Assembly (NCBI GenBank): GCA_947034895.1
Contig: OX344761.1
Location: forward strand, 79,173,839-79,237,838
DNA from: Rhytidiadelphus loreus
Lineage: Eukaryota > Streptophyta > Bryopsida > Hypnales > Hylocomiaceae
Reading direction: 5' to 3'
DNA: 64,000 bases
This document shows positions 48,230 through 60,880 of the stretch, one piece after another (position 1 is the first letter of the stretch; each line of letters opens with the position of its first letter). The notes below the pieces were generated by a model, which worked only from the letters and a program-made list of their open reading frames with translations, was not told the origin of the DNA and searched no databases. The translations under genes were made by a program, and so were the position numbers.

Positions 48230-49651
48230 AGGCGTAGAACACCATGAAGGCTAATGAAAACCAAAATTTTTGACAAGTCCATACCTCCGGCTGCTGACGA
48301 AGTGGTGTCGCCCTTTTGAGAGCATTCGGCGCACTTGAATCTTCCCTCGTCCGGCTCCTTGTAGCCCACGTCATTCTCCCCTACTTCACAGATAAGTCAC
48401 AAATTGTGACTGCGGACTCTTGCTCAATTAACAAGTCCAAATGCAATTTGGGAAGGAGAGAATATGTTTGTGAGGACACGCTTCCACCAATAGTAAAACA
48501 CCCCCGCGCAGGAACTTCTGGATCCACTGATGCTTAAAAAAGAATGAAATTTTGAACACGTTGCTTTTTCGATTTCACCATGGTTCAGAAAGGCAGCTTC
48601 CGCCTGAACTGTCTGCGGGGGGGTCTCTTGCCGGCACGACTCAACTACTGGAGGATTCAGCTCGAATACCGCTACGACTGGACTCTTGAATGCAGCCACG
48701 TCTGGACAGGAGGATAAGAAAATAGGAAAAGACGTTTGATTTGTAGAAATGCAGCCGATAATGTCTCCAGGAGCTCCGATTGCTGTCACAAATGATCTTC
48801 GAATGAAGCCGTGATTGGGACTAGGGTCGGGTACAATGGTGTACAGGCAATTTCATTGGAATCTGCCCAATTGTGAGCATGGCTAGACTTTGGGGATCCA
48901 GAAAGGCCCCTCTTCATTGTCGTTAGGTGAAAAATCCATGAAGATTTCATTTTCAGGTTTAACCTCTTCGTTAGTGCGCCAGAGTTCTTGGAATAATGTC
49001 TCGGGCGACAACCGTGTGTATGGTAATTTTTATTTGAATGACTTGCAACAGGACTTAGATTTCACGTTTTTCCTTACTTGTTATAAATTTAGATGCTTCT
49101 AGAAATTTAGTCTAAACCTTCAGATAATATATGCTAATGGTCCCTAATGTAAGACTTCCTCAATTGAACATGGTTTGGGTATTGGTGGCATCATATAAAA
49201 CTGATCACAGTGGGCCTCAATTCATACAGACGAGAGAAATTCTTACTACCACAAGTGTCACGTAGCCCATATGTTTGTTCCCCTAGGTGACTAGCAAAGA
49301 AGTTTAATGTATCAAAAGTACTTCAAGAATGCTAGAAGTTCTCACATTTGCAGTGTCAGTTTCTCTCCCTTCACGTTGTCCGCTACTAGCGTCCTCCGAC
49401 ATCTCTTGAACTGCATCTTTGTTGAGGATTCCCGTGTCTTCCTCTCCACCACTGACTCTACCTCCAAATCGGAGTACTTTTCGAAAATCTCCAGTTGGAG
49501 ACTGATCTGTTCTAGAAACCACTCTCTTTGCCCTTGTCATCCTAGCTCTTCTCAATGTCTTCGGAGAAGAGAAATACAGTGAGGTGTGTCTCTTCCGCCT
49601 CTTTCTAAGCTTCGGACTATGAATGTGAGCTCCTAGGTTCTCTCCAAGCAT
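48230..49651 (-). pseudogene. Fragmentary coding-like exons on the minus strand, product unknown
   Basis: Three stretches look protein-coding. 49651-49348 is basic, with LRKRRKRH and RRARMTRAKR (nuclear-localisation-like), before a donor-like GTGAGA. 49025-48874 is acidic and contains LFQELW and FMDFSPNDNEEGPFWIPK. 48370-48284 contains FKCAECSQK, a CxxC pair. I cannot join them into one convincing gene model, and the ORF at 48424-48789 may be a shadow. This could be a decayed nuclear-protein or element gene. Confidence 0.28.
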
Positions 49652-50639
49652 GTAGTGAGAGATGTATACATAGAGGAAATGTCACTCTGAAACTATGGTA
49701 GGAAAATGGCTACGAAGATTACCAGTTGTTCCCTCTTATGTGTTTCAGGACCTACCAATGAGTACTACATGGAAATCAATGACAAGTGTGCGGATTTGCA
49801 ACTTGACGGTGAGAGTTGGGTGTACATTTTATAGATGCATCTTTTGAATTCAAAATGATGTTTAGAACCCCGAGGCCCTAGGCGCCGACTATGGTGGCTT
49901 TGGAAGTTCAATAGGGCTTCCGGCAGTGCTCTTGTCAGCCTTTATTTCAAGCACGTGTGAATTGGCCACCTTCTTGTTCATTCAGGACAAGTAACCCATA
50001 ATATCGCCATCGGTTTGCACGCTGTAATTTTGAATGAAGTAGACCTGTCCATTTTTTCTAGCTTCCTATCTACGGCATGGAAGTACTACAATCATGTCAC
50101 CCAATTGGAGGCCCTGACTCCCACAAGAGAACATTAATAACTGTTGTTTAATGATAGTATCTAGGTAAATTAGGTCATTATTCTTTGGATTTGTAACGCG
50201 TAAGTATAGTACTAGAAATTTGACAGCGAAATGAAAATACCAATTCCAGAAGACATCATTAAGAAGACTGGACATCAACAATACTTAATTATAATTAAAA
50301 ACGGCTTCTTAAAGAAGGATTCACTAGATATCGTGTGACTCTACTACTGGAATAATGAACCAAACATTATAATGGACTTTGGTGGTTCAGATATTATTTG
50401 GGAACTTAATTGTTTGAACATGATTATCACCCTTCTAGAAGTTTGGGAAAAACCATAGCATTAAATGAAAGTACCCTAATACAAAGAGACTTAAAAATAT
50501 GATTTCACTTCAAACTAATAAGTATAGGAAAGGATAAGCCAGTTGGGGGAATAAAGGAGTGGAGAGACTCTAAGGTACCTGGTCTCACATGTAGAATTCA
50601 TTGCCCTCCTTCGTAGTACGTTCTCCGTAGATTCACACA
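49652..50639. other. Intergenic DNA
   Basis: I see no supportable gene or structured repeat here. Confidence 0.35.
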
Positions 50640-51219
50640 ATGGCTTGCATTCAAGTAGATGGTCATGAGGTCCTTGTTGTGTTTCCGCTAGGAGAAGAAG
50701 GACGTGCTAGAGTTCTATCACACCTTCTCCATGTCCGTTTTAGGTTTGTAGAAGCGTCCATATATGTCGAAGAGGAAAAGATGTCTGAATCAGGTCAAGT
50801 GCAACAATGTATCCCTATTATGAGGTCTTTAGAAGTTGGAACGCAATGCTGGTACCTTGGCGCCAGAAACTATAGAGCATATGGACTTCCTCTTTCTATT
50901 GTAGCTCTATCCACTGAGATTCCTAGCCGCCAATCCAATAATTCCACAATAGACATGCCTTACATTGCACACACCGTTTCACCTAATTCTCCTAGTGACG
51001 TTTCTCCGGTCTTTCCAAAGCATATAGTACTTCGTGAAGTGAAACTTGAGAAATTAGATGCAATCATAGAATTGTCTAGTGAATCGGAAGGAGAGTCTCC
51101 TGACTTCATTCTCCATAAGAAAACAAGCTCCAGTCAGAATGCGTTTGTGAAAACGACTCTTGTGAATTCAGTATGCAGTACCCCTTCACTAAACCAGTCG
51201 AAGTCTTTGTCCTTACGGC
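50640..51219 (+). pseudogene. Unknown ORF cut by the hAT left end
   Basis: It starts MACIQVDGHEVLVVFPL and runs without a stop for about 193 codons into the hAT-type terminus at 51220. The C-terminal half is Ser-rich and low in complexity. No domain is recognised. If it was a gene, its 3' part was displaced by the insertion; I did not find a continuation beyond 55.6 kb. Confidence 0.35.
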
Positions 51220-51237
51220 TAGGGTTGACGAATTTCA

Positions 51238-51475
51238 ACGTCCGGGGCAAAATCACGTCCATTTTTCGGACGTCCACATTTTCGGGACGCGCGGACGATG
51301 TGGACGGCGTCCATCGGACGGCATCCGTTGGCCGTTCGGACGACGCGGACGGGCGGTCGGCGTAGTCGGCGTGGTCGGCGGACGGATCGACGGGCGGACG
51401 GGCGGATGGGCGGACGGATGGCACGGACGGCGGACATGTCCGCGCAGACGGCGGACGGCACGGACGAGCGGACAT
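51238..51475. repeat. GGACG-rich subterminal array, left
   Basis: Dense short repeats of GGACG/CGGACGG, strongly GC-rich against AT-rich flanks. Arrays of short motifs near hAT ends are transposase-binding sites in known elements such as Ac; the same role here is inference. Confidence 0.65.
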
Positions 51476-51740
51476 CCATAAAACAACAGTACATGAAGCC
51501 AAATTTGATGCATTATACTATTACATTTTTGTAGGTAATACTTGATCCAGAAAATGATGCACACAATGTAATTTCAGTCAATAGTGCTTGACTATTGAAA
51601 AACCAAAAAACCTTGATGATATTTTGAACATCATTAAGTTCATGTGCATTACAATGATAGGTTCAAAAAATAAATTGCCGTTACATGCTTCCATGTAACA
51701 ATTCATCATGAACACTTGAATAATGAATTATACATCCCTT

Positions 51741-52001
51741 TCATCCAGAAGGCTGATAATCACTATCTCCTTTCACCTCTGCCCCGCTACTATGACCTCT
51801 AGTATCCCATCCCGAATCTTCATCTTCATCGTTGTCTGAATTTTCCATATCCTCTGATAAAGATTGTACAATTGCCCCTCCTTGTACTTGCTTGGATGCA
51901 ACTGACCTCGTTGGTCGGCCCTTCTTCTGCTCCTGTTTGGCTTTTAGTATAGACTTTCCTATGCCTTCTTTAAGGCCATGAATCGGTTTTAATTTCCTCA
52001 C
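51741..52001 (-). other. Possible extra C-terminal exon of the hAT gene
   Basis: Up to 86 codons with KKGRPTRSVASK (AT-hook-like) and an acidic tail ending DYQPSG. An acceptor-like TTTCAG lies at its 5' side, but I could not find a donor that keeps phase with the transposase, so linkage is unproven. Confidence 0.3.
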
Positions 52002-52276
52002 TGAAATTGGTTGACATACATCAAAAGGGGTTTTACCAAGACTTGTCTCTTTGATGGGGAAATTGCAAAAGCCTCCATTAATCTTTTATTTCAAGCTTTG
52101 TGGGACTCTTTCACCATTGGTGGTCTTACTTGCAATCCTCCATAATTGGGTATCTTTGCTCCATTCATCTGCTGCAATGTTCCATCAGACGATTTGAATG
52201 AATCACGTTTTGTTTGGCCAGAACGTTGACCAAACATTGATGCCAATGTCTCGTCCTTCTCATCATTGCTCCATGA

Positions 52277-55027
52277 TTAATTGAATGGATCTGGATTGAC
52301 ACGAAGGTGCATTCCGGTTGGACTGCTCAAATGTTGTTCAACTTGTTTCCCGAATCTTGAGCCTCCGGGACCATTCAAAGTTGTACTACCTCTTGTATGT
52401 AGTGTTGATGGACGATCGCTACGTGATCGTAATTGGAGATCTTGCACAATCTGCTTCTGAGCTTCGACGTTGTGAACTAGCATTGGGCGACCAAACTCCG
52501 TCACATGTGCATCTACATTTGATGGTACTTCCACACATTCAACACTTGTATTATCCACATTCATGTCAGACTTGACCCCACACTCTCTTATGTCATTGAC
52601 TTCGGGATTTTCTTCTACAAGTGCCATTGTCATGGGTAGACTCTCGAGAATTGGAATCACTTCATCTATTTGGGGGATGCAATCATTGACAAACATTGCC
52701 TCATTTTCCTCCACTATTTGCGCATGAGTGTCCTCCGTATTGGCTAGAATCCTTTCGCTAGTCAACAACCCGGTTCCATCTACAAATTTAGCTATAGAAG
52801 GGCCACCTTCATCATATTCACAATTGTCCTCATCCAATGGAAAGTTGTAAATGTCTTCCGCATTTCTATCCCCGTCTTCATTGTTCCGATTTGGGCTCCA
52901 GAGCGGCTCATCATCCAAATTGGTGATGTCATCGTTCATAGCATCTTCGTCATCGAATAGAGGATCACCATCTTCACCATCTTCATCACGCTCGTCCTCC
53001 GACATAGAATCTTCCAACTCCACATTCTCGGTGTACCACTTCTTCTCATCGTTTTCCTTTGATGCAGAAAGGACTTTGGAATTGGTGTACACATACACCA
53101 AATCTTGGGCTCTCTGTGGCTTCAACTTGTTTCGAAATTTGTTGTGAACAAATGAATAGCTACTCCAATTTCGTTCACATGAAGACGAAGATACCGGTTG
53201 GGCCAAAATCCTCTTAGCAATTGGAGCAATGAGCTTCCCACACGCACCTTCAAAATCCCACCAAGCGTGCGCCGACAATTGGTGCTCGTCCGGGTTCAAC
53301 ATGTTGTGAAATGGAGGTTCCCTGTGGCGGAAGGCTACAAATTCTTTCACGACCGAGGCGTACTCCCCTTGTTTGCAAATTTTCATTAGAACACGCTTGC
53401 ATGCATCTATTGCAACTTGGTCGTCGGCTAGCTCTTGGTCTTCAAGAAGGTAGGGGTTCAACAAAGCTCCTGCATAATGTAGATCGGTCTCCACCAATTC
53501 CCGTCGGGCATAATACGGTTGCACTAGTGGAATGGCAAGGTCTGAGGATAAACGAAAAGGCGATTTATCTAAAGAAAGGACATGTTTCTCTAATTTCCTC
53601 ATTATATGCAGCACCTTGCCCATGCATGGCCTCTTTGCATCCAAGTCACGTAGACCATTTACAACGGGAGCCGACAAGTCCTTGAAATTTTGACAACGGC
53701 GCCAAAAATGCTCGCTCAAAATTATCTTCTTCACCATCCGACATTCATTGCGGGATTTGGAGTTCCGCCCAAACTTCCTTGCGTATTCATCCCATTGCGG
53801 GTCCGTCACTGTTTGTTGCAACTTCCCATTGACCTTCAACATGCGCCCAATCATGTTGTAATTAGAGGCAAACCTTGTTTCCACCGCCATCAACAAATTA
53901 TATTCCGGTGAGTACTTCCGAAATATTGTAAGTGGCATGTGCCGCTTCTTGAAGAATTTCACCACGATACGAGCATTTTCCATGACCTCTTCAATCCATT
54001 GTTCATTCCTCCAATCTTTCAGCAACAAATTGAGGGCATGCACCACACAACCTTGAAAAAAAATGTGGGGATATTTACTAGATATCAAATTCCATGCTGT
54101 AGGGTTCACTGACACATTATCTGTACTCACTTGCACTACATTGTTGGGGCCTACTTGTTCTATGAATCTCTCAAATATGCCAGCCAAGTATGTTGCATTT
54201 TTTTCGTACCCTGTCATATCCACCGCTCCCAAGAATTGCTCACCCGCAAAAGACACGAGCATGGCATTTATCAACGGCCGATTCGTAACTGACGTCCATC
54301 CATCAATAGACAATATTGCTCCAAACTTCCTAATGCTGTGTTCGGTCCACTTTCAGAGATTGACCTCAATGTCTGCCTTTGCTTGGTCAAGCAATTTATG
54401 GCGTAAGTCGTGATAAGACGGTGGGATATAAGGCCGTTGAAACTCGGCGGTTCGCTTCACCGCTTCTTTGAATGCTGGGTTCCTCGCAACAACAAATGGT
54501 ATGTTTGCAGCATAAAAGAAATTGGCCCACACCGCATTCAACTTGCGTTTATTTGCTTCTTCAAATCCATTCACCAGACTACTTTGCTTCTGACTAATCA
54601 GAGGCCTACTGCTTGATCCCTGCAGAGTACCACGCTCACTTGATCTTTGTGTACTGAGGTTCACTTCAGAAGACAATGGATCCAAATCCTCCGGTGCAGT
54701 GCATGAATCGGAATGTGTAGACCATGCCATGTTTCTTCCATTTGAATTATCCCATTCCCGCATAGCTATAGGTGTGCCACTACCATCCACATTGTTTAGA
54801 GACGATCTTCGTGGGATTGCCCCTTGGCAACCCAAAAATAAAGCTCCAACTTGAGATGTCATTTTTGCGCAAAGGCTAATTCCTTTGTCACGAGCCCCCG
54901 ATGTGCCTTGGTATCCTAAGTGGCTAAACAACCGGCTTACTTTCTTGGCAAACACCAAGTTGCAAAACCGGCATTGCACTTTACCAACCTCCAGGAAGCC
55001 ATACCAAGAAGACCAATCCTTGCTCAT
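52277..55027 (-). pseudogene. hAT transposase (BED finger, DUF659-type core, hAT dimerisation domain) with one in-frame TGA
   Basis: About 917 codons read from ATG at 55027 to TAA at 52277. The N-terminus has a BED-like zinc finger (CRFCNLVF...SHLGYQG). The catalytic core has SIDGWTSV (first Asp), VVQVSTDNVS (second Asp) and GCVVHALNLLLKDW. The C-terminus carries the hAT dimerisation region with HAWWDFEG and SSSCERNWSSYSFVHNKFR, including the ERNWS motif. An acidic tail follows. The only break is TGA at 54353-54355 (NLxKWTEH), which fits Arg CGA changed by one transition. The frame stays open about 65 codons past the TAA, and an AT-hook-like ORF follows at 51741-52001, so the C-terminus may once have been longer. 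Confidence 0.88.
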
Positions 55028-55352
55028 AGTGATCACCTCCGATTCCGTAAATTGGATTCAAATTAAAAATGTAACCGTTGGATAAGATTTGTAAAAAATA
55101 TTAGAAACAATGTGTGAATGAAGCCTTGGAAACCAAAGCCCCCCTGTCCACTGAACTATGCATTACCAAGAAAGGGACACAAAATAAATTGCAGATCCTA
55201 GCCCTTGGAAATCTTAGCGTTCAGTTTCTCAGAAGTGCTTGTTAGTCTGAAATTCTAAGAACTTATAGAATTCAGATCAGGCCCATTCCTCATTACCGTT
55301 GAACAGCAAAAACTAAAACATTTCTAAAGCCCCAACGGTTCCGAGAACAAAA

Positions 55353-55600
55353 ATGCGGACGGCAGCGACGGAATCGCGGACGGCGACCTGCGACAGGCGG
55401 ACGGCAGCATCGAAATCGCGGACGGCGACCTCTGACAGGTGGACGGCAGCAACAGAATCGCGGACGGCGGACGGCAACAACGGAATCGCAGACGACGAGC
55501 TGCGAGAGGCGGACGGCAGCGTCGAAATCGCAGACGGCGAGCTCCGACAGGCGGACGACAGCGTCGAAATTGTAGGCAGGTGGCGGATTAGCGGACGGCT
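55353..55600. repeat. GCGGACGG-rich subterminal array, right
   Basis: Tandem units of about 35 bp ('gcggacggcagc.acggaatc') recur about seven times. The ORF across it is a by-product. Confidence 0.7.
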
Positions 55601-55941
55601 GCTGGATTTTGACTAATTGACTAATTCTACAAGTTTTAATTTTAGGGACCTAGTTTAGAGATGCATGATATTTTAGGAATTCAGAAATTAATGAGATAAA
55701 ATTATGTTAAGAGATAGGCATGTCCAAAATCATACTTGACAAAAAAGTATCGCATAAAATATCAAAAACTTAGGAGAGTAAATTCAAAAACATTTGAGCA
55801 ACCCACATATTTTTATATTAATGAAAAACAACTCATAGCATACTATGAGTGTTGTGAATTAATAGTATTGAATCCTCTCGAGATTCAAAATAAACAACAC
55901 TCCATAATGTCATATCAAAATACAAACAAGGTGTAACTACC

Positions 55942-56749
55942 CTATATATTATCATTGCTACCTCCCTCAGAAAGACGCGACGAACCCTCTTTATCCTTCA
56001 ACCTTGCACTTGCGCGGCGTGTTTGAGGACCAAGACCGCCGCCACTCATGGGCCCCCTGGACGCAGCTTCCATGTCTACTGCGGAAAAGGGTCGTTTCGT
56101 ATCCGAAGAGTAGTCATCCTCGTCTTCAATCTTCCGTTTATTCTTCCGTTTTGAAGTCAAATCCACGTCTTCTGCCTTCAACGCTCTCAAAGTAGCATCC
56201 ACTTTATCTACCAAAAAGTTGACCACGTCATCATCATTTTTCATGGAAAATCACTTTGGTTCTTCTCCCCCCACTAAAAATGCCCTCCAATGCATTATGA
56301 TTTCGCCCATCCTTTTATCAAATGCCCCTGCCACCTCCACCATTGAATTTTCTGTGCTTGATTGCCCATCTAGTTCCACAAAGGCACGAACTTGTGCAGC
56401 TTCCTCCAACTTTGATAAAAAGAGGGCCCTCCCTAGCAAAGTGTGATTGTAATCCCCGTATTGCTCATTAAACTCTTTTGCAGGCTCCACCTCTATCCAA
56501 TTGCCATCTAGTCCTTTCTTCACTTCCTTTTCGGGAAATCGAAAGAATTTGTGGTGTTGCATGCTCCAATGGCCCCCCATACTACGACAAAACACTTCTC
56601 GATCCTCCTCATTGGCAATACCTCTAGCTCGCAACTCCACCTCTCGATTATGGGTCATCCACACCAAGGAATCTATCGGCACCTCCGATGATTCGTATAG
56701 CCCATGTGTAGAATTTACCGAATCCCACGTTAGACTTTTTCCCCAATGC
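55942..56749 (-). pseudogene. 3' part of the coiled-coil/RING gene, downstream of the hAT-type insertion
   Basis: It continues the frame of 62377-64000 exactly when one copy of the 8-bp target site is removed (…NYAHW-GKSLTWDSV…). The product part is about 265 residues: a conserved-looking region with MTHNREVELRARG and SMGGHWSMQHHKFF, then a helical region, then a basic segment SKRKNKRKIEDED that may be a nuclear localisation signal, ending in SNDNI with TAG at 55942-55944. One in-frame TGA lies at 56251-56253 (EEPKxFSMKN), one transition from CGA. The family is unknown. Confidence 0.65.
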
Positions 56750-56841
56750 TAGGATTGTCATACCGGACGGACGTCCGGTTCGCCCGTCCGATAGAGGTCT
56801 CGCCCGTCTGATGTGGTCAACACTAAGTTGACTTTTTTTAA

Positions 56842-57515
56842 CCCTTAAAGGACCGTCACTATGTTTTCACCAAAACTCTCCAAAACTGCCATTTCTAGTA
56901 CAACTACCAAAATTTTGAAAAAAAACTTCTTTTGACATATCTAACCGTATGATGTTGTATTATATAGTATTAAAAACATGTGGTAAAAATTTCAGACATT
57001 TCCACCGGGTGGATTGCAAGATATAAGCATTCAAATTAACTAAAATCATTTTTTGACCCTGCGAAAAGCAGGGCAGCTGCACTTCACAAGCTCACATTTC
57101 TATGAAAAAATGACCTAAATGGTGGTGCTTCTTTGGATTTGTTTTCCTAGACAAGTTGGCCACATGCTTGAAAAATTTCAGATCATTTGGAATAGTACAA
57201 CATATAGGAAACAATAGTAAGTAGGTAGTAGTAAAGAATGATTAAAAATACTAAATTATTTACAATTTAAATATGGAATTGAAAATTTCCAATCCCAATG
57301 GTCGAAATGTTGTAATAATGTATCTACATCCTATAATTTTATTTTTGTCCAAAAATATTGAAAATTGGATAAGATAAAAGATGTCAAAGTTTATTTTAGA
57401 GTAGGAAATCCAAAACTGCCCGCAAACAAAAAATCCTCATAATTTTTGACTCATTGATCAAAACGGAATGATTCTAAGCTTTTTGTGTATATCAAACTCT
57501 AGAAAATCAATTTCA
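56842..57515. mobile_element. Truncated piggyBac-like MITE, copy 5, nested
   Basis: TTAA at 56838-56841 is followed by CCCTTAAAGGACCGTC. Close similarity to 2072-2740 continues to about 57515 and stops, so the right end is missing. Confidence 0.75.
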
Positions 57516-58395
57516 AACATAATTAGTTGTTTGCTACTTTGTTTACTACACATTCATAAATTCACAGAAGTCATACAACTGTCATGATGGAAGAAAGACC
57601 AAATTGCATATTACAATATTTTCACCATATGTCCGTATCTTTATGTATGAAATTTGTAGCAACCGTGAAATACACATGCTTGATGCTCTTCTAAGCAAAA
57701 ATGTGTCATCATGTCATCATGTATCTAAGCAATAATGTATCATCATGTTTTGCATTTGAGAGTAGAAATGGGAGTTCATTATATATTTATATGCATATGA
57801 GGTGGTATTGTGGTAGGATCACTAGGATGTACAACAACGCACATGAGAATGATGAAGTATATAAATTAAAATTAGTGCTCAAGAGTTCCATTCCCGGGGG
57901 GAACACTTACAGTTTTTAGAAAACTACATGAGTTAAAAGATAGGGTTCATTTAATTCAAAGGGGGCAAATTTTATACAATTTGTAGAGCTACTATAAGTT
58001 CATGAAATGCTACACACTCTAATATATATAAATTAGGGTATGTAAAAACATCATATAATTGGAATTTTTATTAATAAGTTAGCCTTGACAAATAGAAATC
58101 ATGCAAATTTTTCATAATATGATGAGTATAGATGTAGACAAATAATTTCATATGGGTGATAAAATGGACATATTCAAGAAAATCTATGATGAAAGGCGGT
58201 CCACTAAAATTGTGCCATGGTACTTGTAGTGTATATATAAAAACAAACTAAATGTAAATGTAAGACATCAACTAAAAGTGGAAAAATTGTCACATTGTAT
58301 GAATAGGAAGATTGACCTTAATGGGTTCAACAAACTGAAAATTGTACAATATGAAGATAGAATTAATAGTTCATTTTAACTCTAAGCTTTGAAGC
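57516..58395. other. AT-rich interior of the 5.6-kb insertion
   Basis: I see no gene or repeat structure that I can support. Confidence 0.35.
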
Positions 58396-58758
58396 CATAA
58401 GGTAGCAACGCCCATAACCATTAGTGTACCCATACTTCGATAGTAGAGTTCCCTTAAAGTGTCTCCAAATGTACTTTGAAACCATGCCAATTCTTAATTG
58501 TGGTTGGTAGGCTCTAATTTTTTTAGATTTTGGAACTACAATCAAGGCAACTTTAGTAGAGTGTGGTTTATGGTGCCTTAGTGAGTTCTACTTTGAAAAT
58601 TCACAGAAATTAGATGCCTTATCCAAAAATTCTAATTCTTTTTTTGAAAATTCATGATTTTCAGTTGCTAATACTAAAAAAATATTTTTTCTAGAAAAAA
58701 GTGCCTCCAACTATGTTGAATTGCTTAATTTGACGGTTATGGGTGTTGCTACCTTATG
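58396..58758. mobile_element. Small MITE with CATAAGGTAGCAAC ends
   Basis: The left end CATAAGGTAGCAACGCCCAT is matched in inverse by ATGGGTGTTGCTACCTTATG at the right end. It is about 360 bp, nested in the hAT-type insertion. The target duplication is unresolved. Confidence 0.7.
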
Positions 58759-58835
58759 TGTTAATCACACTCATATTGAATGAGATTTTCATGGAATAGT
58801 TTCATTAGGAATTCTAAAGTGTTCAATGTTATTAA

Positions 58836-59726
58836 CCCCTAAAGACTAGAGGGTGTTTTGGAAGAGGAAGAATCCAAAATTGCTAATTTTGATGCATTGT
58901 CTAAAATAAAAAATTATTTGAAAAAAATCCAATTGTATAAAAGTGTATTATGTAGTTATAACAACGTGTAGAAACAATTTCAGCCCATTTGACCATGTGG
59001 ATTGAAAGATTATAATGTTTGAAGTGAGAAAAAAAATCTTTATTTTCATTCTTGCAAACTAGGATCAACAAACTTCAAGCCCTCTTAGAGTAAAATATTT
59101 GGTCTACACAAAAATGAGGATTTTGACTATTCATAAATAATTAAATATATGATGTTGGATTCACTCATAAAAAATCTAAATCAACTTACAATGCAAAGAG
59201 GTTAAATGCATTGGCAATACACTAGTCTTTTTTTGATGATTTCTTGTGCAAAGAGATATTTTTTAATTTGGATTCCAAATGGTTAAAAATTAGAGACAAA
59301 TATTTAGAATATTTGGGAAAATTTTCAAAAACTTTGACTTCACATATTGCAAGATAATAGGGCTTGAGGTTAGAAGAAAAGGTTATTTTTCTTGAAGCCA
59401 CCCTAACATAGCTAATAAAGTTTGACTCCTTTAAGAATGTGATTTGAGAACTAAATTATTTTTGATAATTGTATGCCATATTTTATTAGTAACATAAATG
59501 CCAAATTTCAATAGTTGATGAGATTTTTTGCAAAAGATGCCCCAAAGATGCTCAAATTGCAAGGGCTACCAAAAAAATTTAGGGTAGAAAGAAATTATAT
59601 TTCCACTAAGAAGATACATGTTCACATCTTGTGTCAAAATTTTACGAACATTTGAACAAAATTGACTTCATAGGGACCTACCCAAAGTTTCAATTGTTCA
59701 TTCAATGGACAATTGGCCTTTATAGG
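58836..59726. mobile_element. piggyBac-like MITE, copy 6 (TTAA target), nested
   Basis: TTAA at 58832-58835 and 59727-59730. Left end CCCCTAAAGACTAG; right end in reverse reading CCTATAAAGGCC. 891 bp, no transposase. Confidence 0.65.
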
Positions 59727-59730
59727 TTAA

Positions 59731-60733
59731 AAATTGCCACTTGAATTCAATTGATTATTGTTAATTTCACAATGTCTACCCCATACATAGTTGCAGTAGA
59801 TGGAAGAGAAAATTTGTGAAGAAAGGTGGAGGTGGAAGAAAATTGGGCATTTAAATTTTATATATAAGATAGATCCATTTAAAAACTTGCATGAATGAAT
59901 TTATAAAAACTATAGGGTATTGGAAATAAGCCCTTTTTAGCTTTTTATGTAAAAATACGGCCATCTTAAATGCAATAATTAAGGTAAATAGCCCCACATA
60001 AAATACCCTCTTAACTCAAGTGTATACCTTAAATTACAAGGAGTGATCCCCCCCGAGTTTCAAAACTTTGTTTCCTTTCCAAATCCTTGTAGCCTCTATT
60101 TTCAAAAATAACCCTTAAACTACATTTGAATACATTGTAATACATTAATGATGAGAATTCAAAACCCTTGTAGATCCAATTATCAAAAATAATTGAGAAG
60201 TATTAGAACTCTACAAAATATAACTTGTGTTTCATTTTTTTAGGGAACTCCAAACCCTTTTAGTTTCTATTTGGAGAACTCTAAAATTCATCCTTTAAGT
60301 CTTCAACTTGAATTTTTAAAAATGTGTACCTTGTTTTCCGTTACAAATCCAAAAACTTCTAGCATCTAATTATATTTGTTTTCTTGAAAGTGTGCAAGTT
60401 AGTTTTAATTTTCTAGAAATCTCATTTTTTGGGTGTGGGGACTATTTCTCAAGTCCTTGGAGAAGCGAAGAAGGACAAGGGCGACACATGAAAGGAGACA
60501 CATCCTTCCATGAATTGTCTTTCAACTCAAAAAGTGGTTGGACCTCTTAATACAACCATTGACTTCAAGATATTCCCCGGGCTCAAATTAATGGTTGACT
60601 ACATTAATTAGTTTCCCACTTTCCCTCTCTCCATGGGAAGGAAGAATCCCATGCCAATTTCAAATCTGAAGGTCAATTTCACTCCCCCCCATCGTTGGTG
60701 GACGGAATTCTTGCATATTTTTACCTCTAAGGG
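59731..60733. other. AT-rich interior of the 5.6-kb insertion
   Basis: There is no gene. The segment near 60440-60680 is repeated in diverged form near 61690-61915 ('aactcaaaaagtggttggacctcttaat', 'ttgaagatattcccc', 'ggaaggaagaatcccatg'). A repeat of about 1.2 kb therefore makes up much of 60.0-61.9 kb. Confidence 0.5.
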
Positions 60734-60734
60734 T

Positions 60735-60880
60735 CAGGGCGTGGACGTGTGGACAAAGGTGAGGACGTGTGGACAGGGCGTGGACGTGTGGACATGGCGT
60801 GGACGTCCCATCAGGGTGGGGACGCCGGGGTGCGGACGTCCCGACAGGGCGGGGACGCCTAGGCGTGGACGTCCACTCAA
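60735..60880. repeat. GTGGACGTGTGGAC array
   Basis: Short GC-rich repeats of GTGGAC/GGGCG(T/G)GGACG, similar in style to the hAT subterminal arrays. It sits at the end of the first of two diverged ~1.2-kb units. Confidence 0.65.

Larger units (their letters stand above)
51220..55615. mobile_element. hAT-superfamily element (boundaries approximate on the right)
   Basis: The left end TAGGGTTGACGAATTTCAAC matches the TAGGG/CAGGG start typical of hAT termini. A GGACG-rich array follows directly (51238-51475), and a second lies near the other side (55353-55600). The transposase ORF lies between. The right end is less clear ('ctgctggattttgactaattgac'), and I could not verify an 8-bp target duplication. 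Confidence 0.55.
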
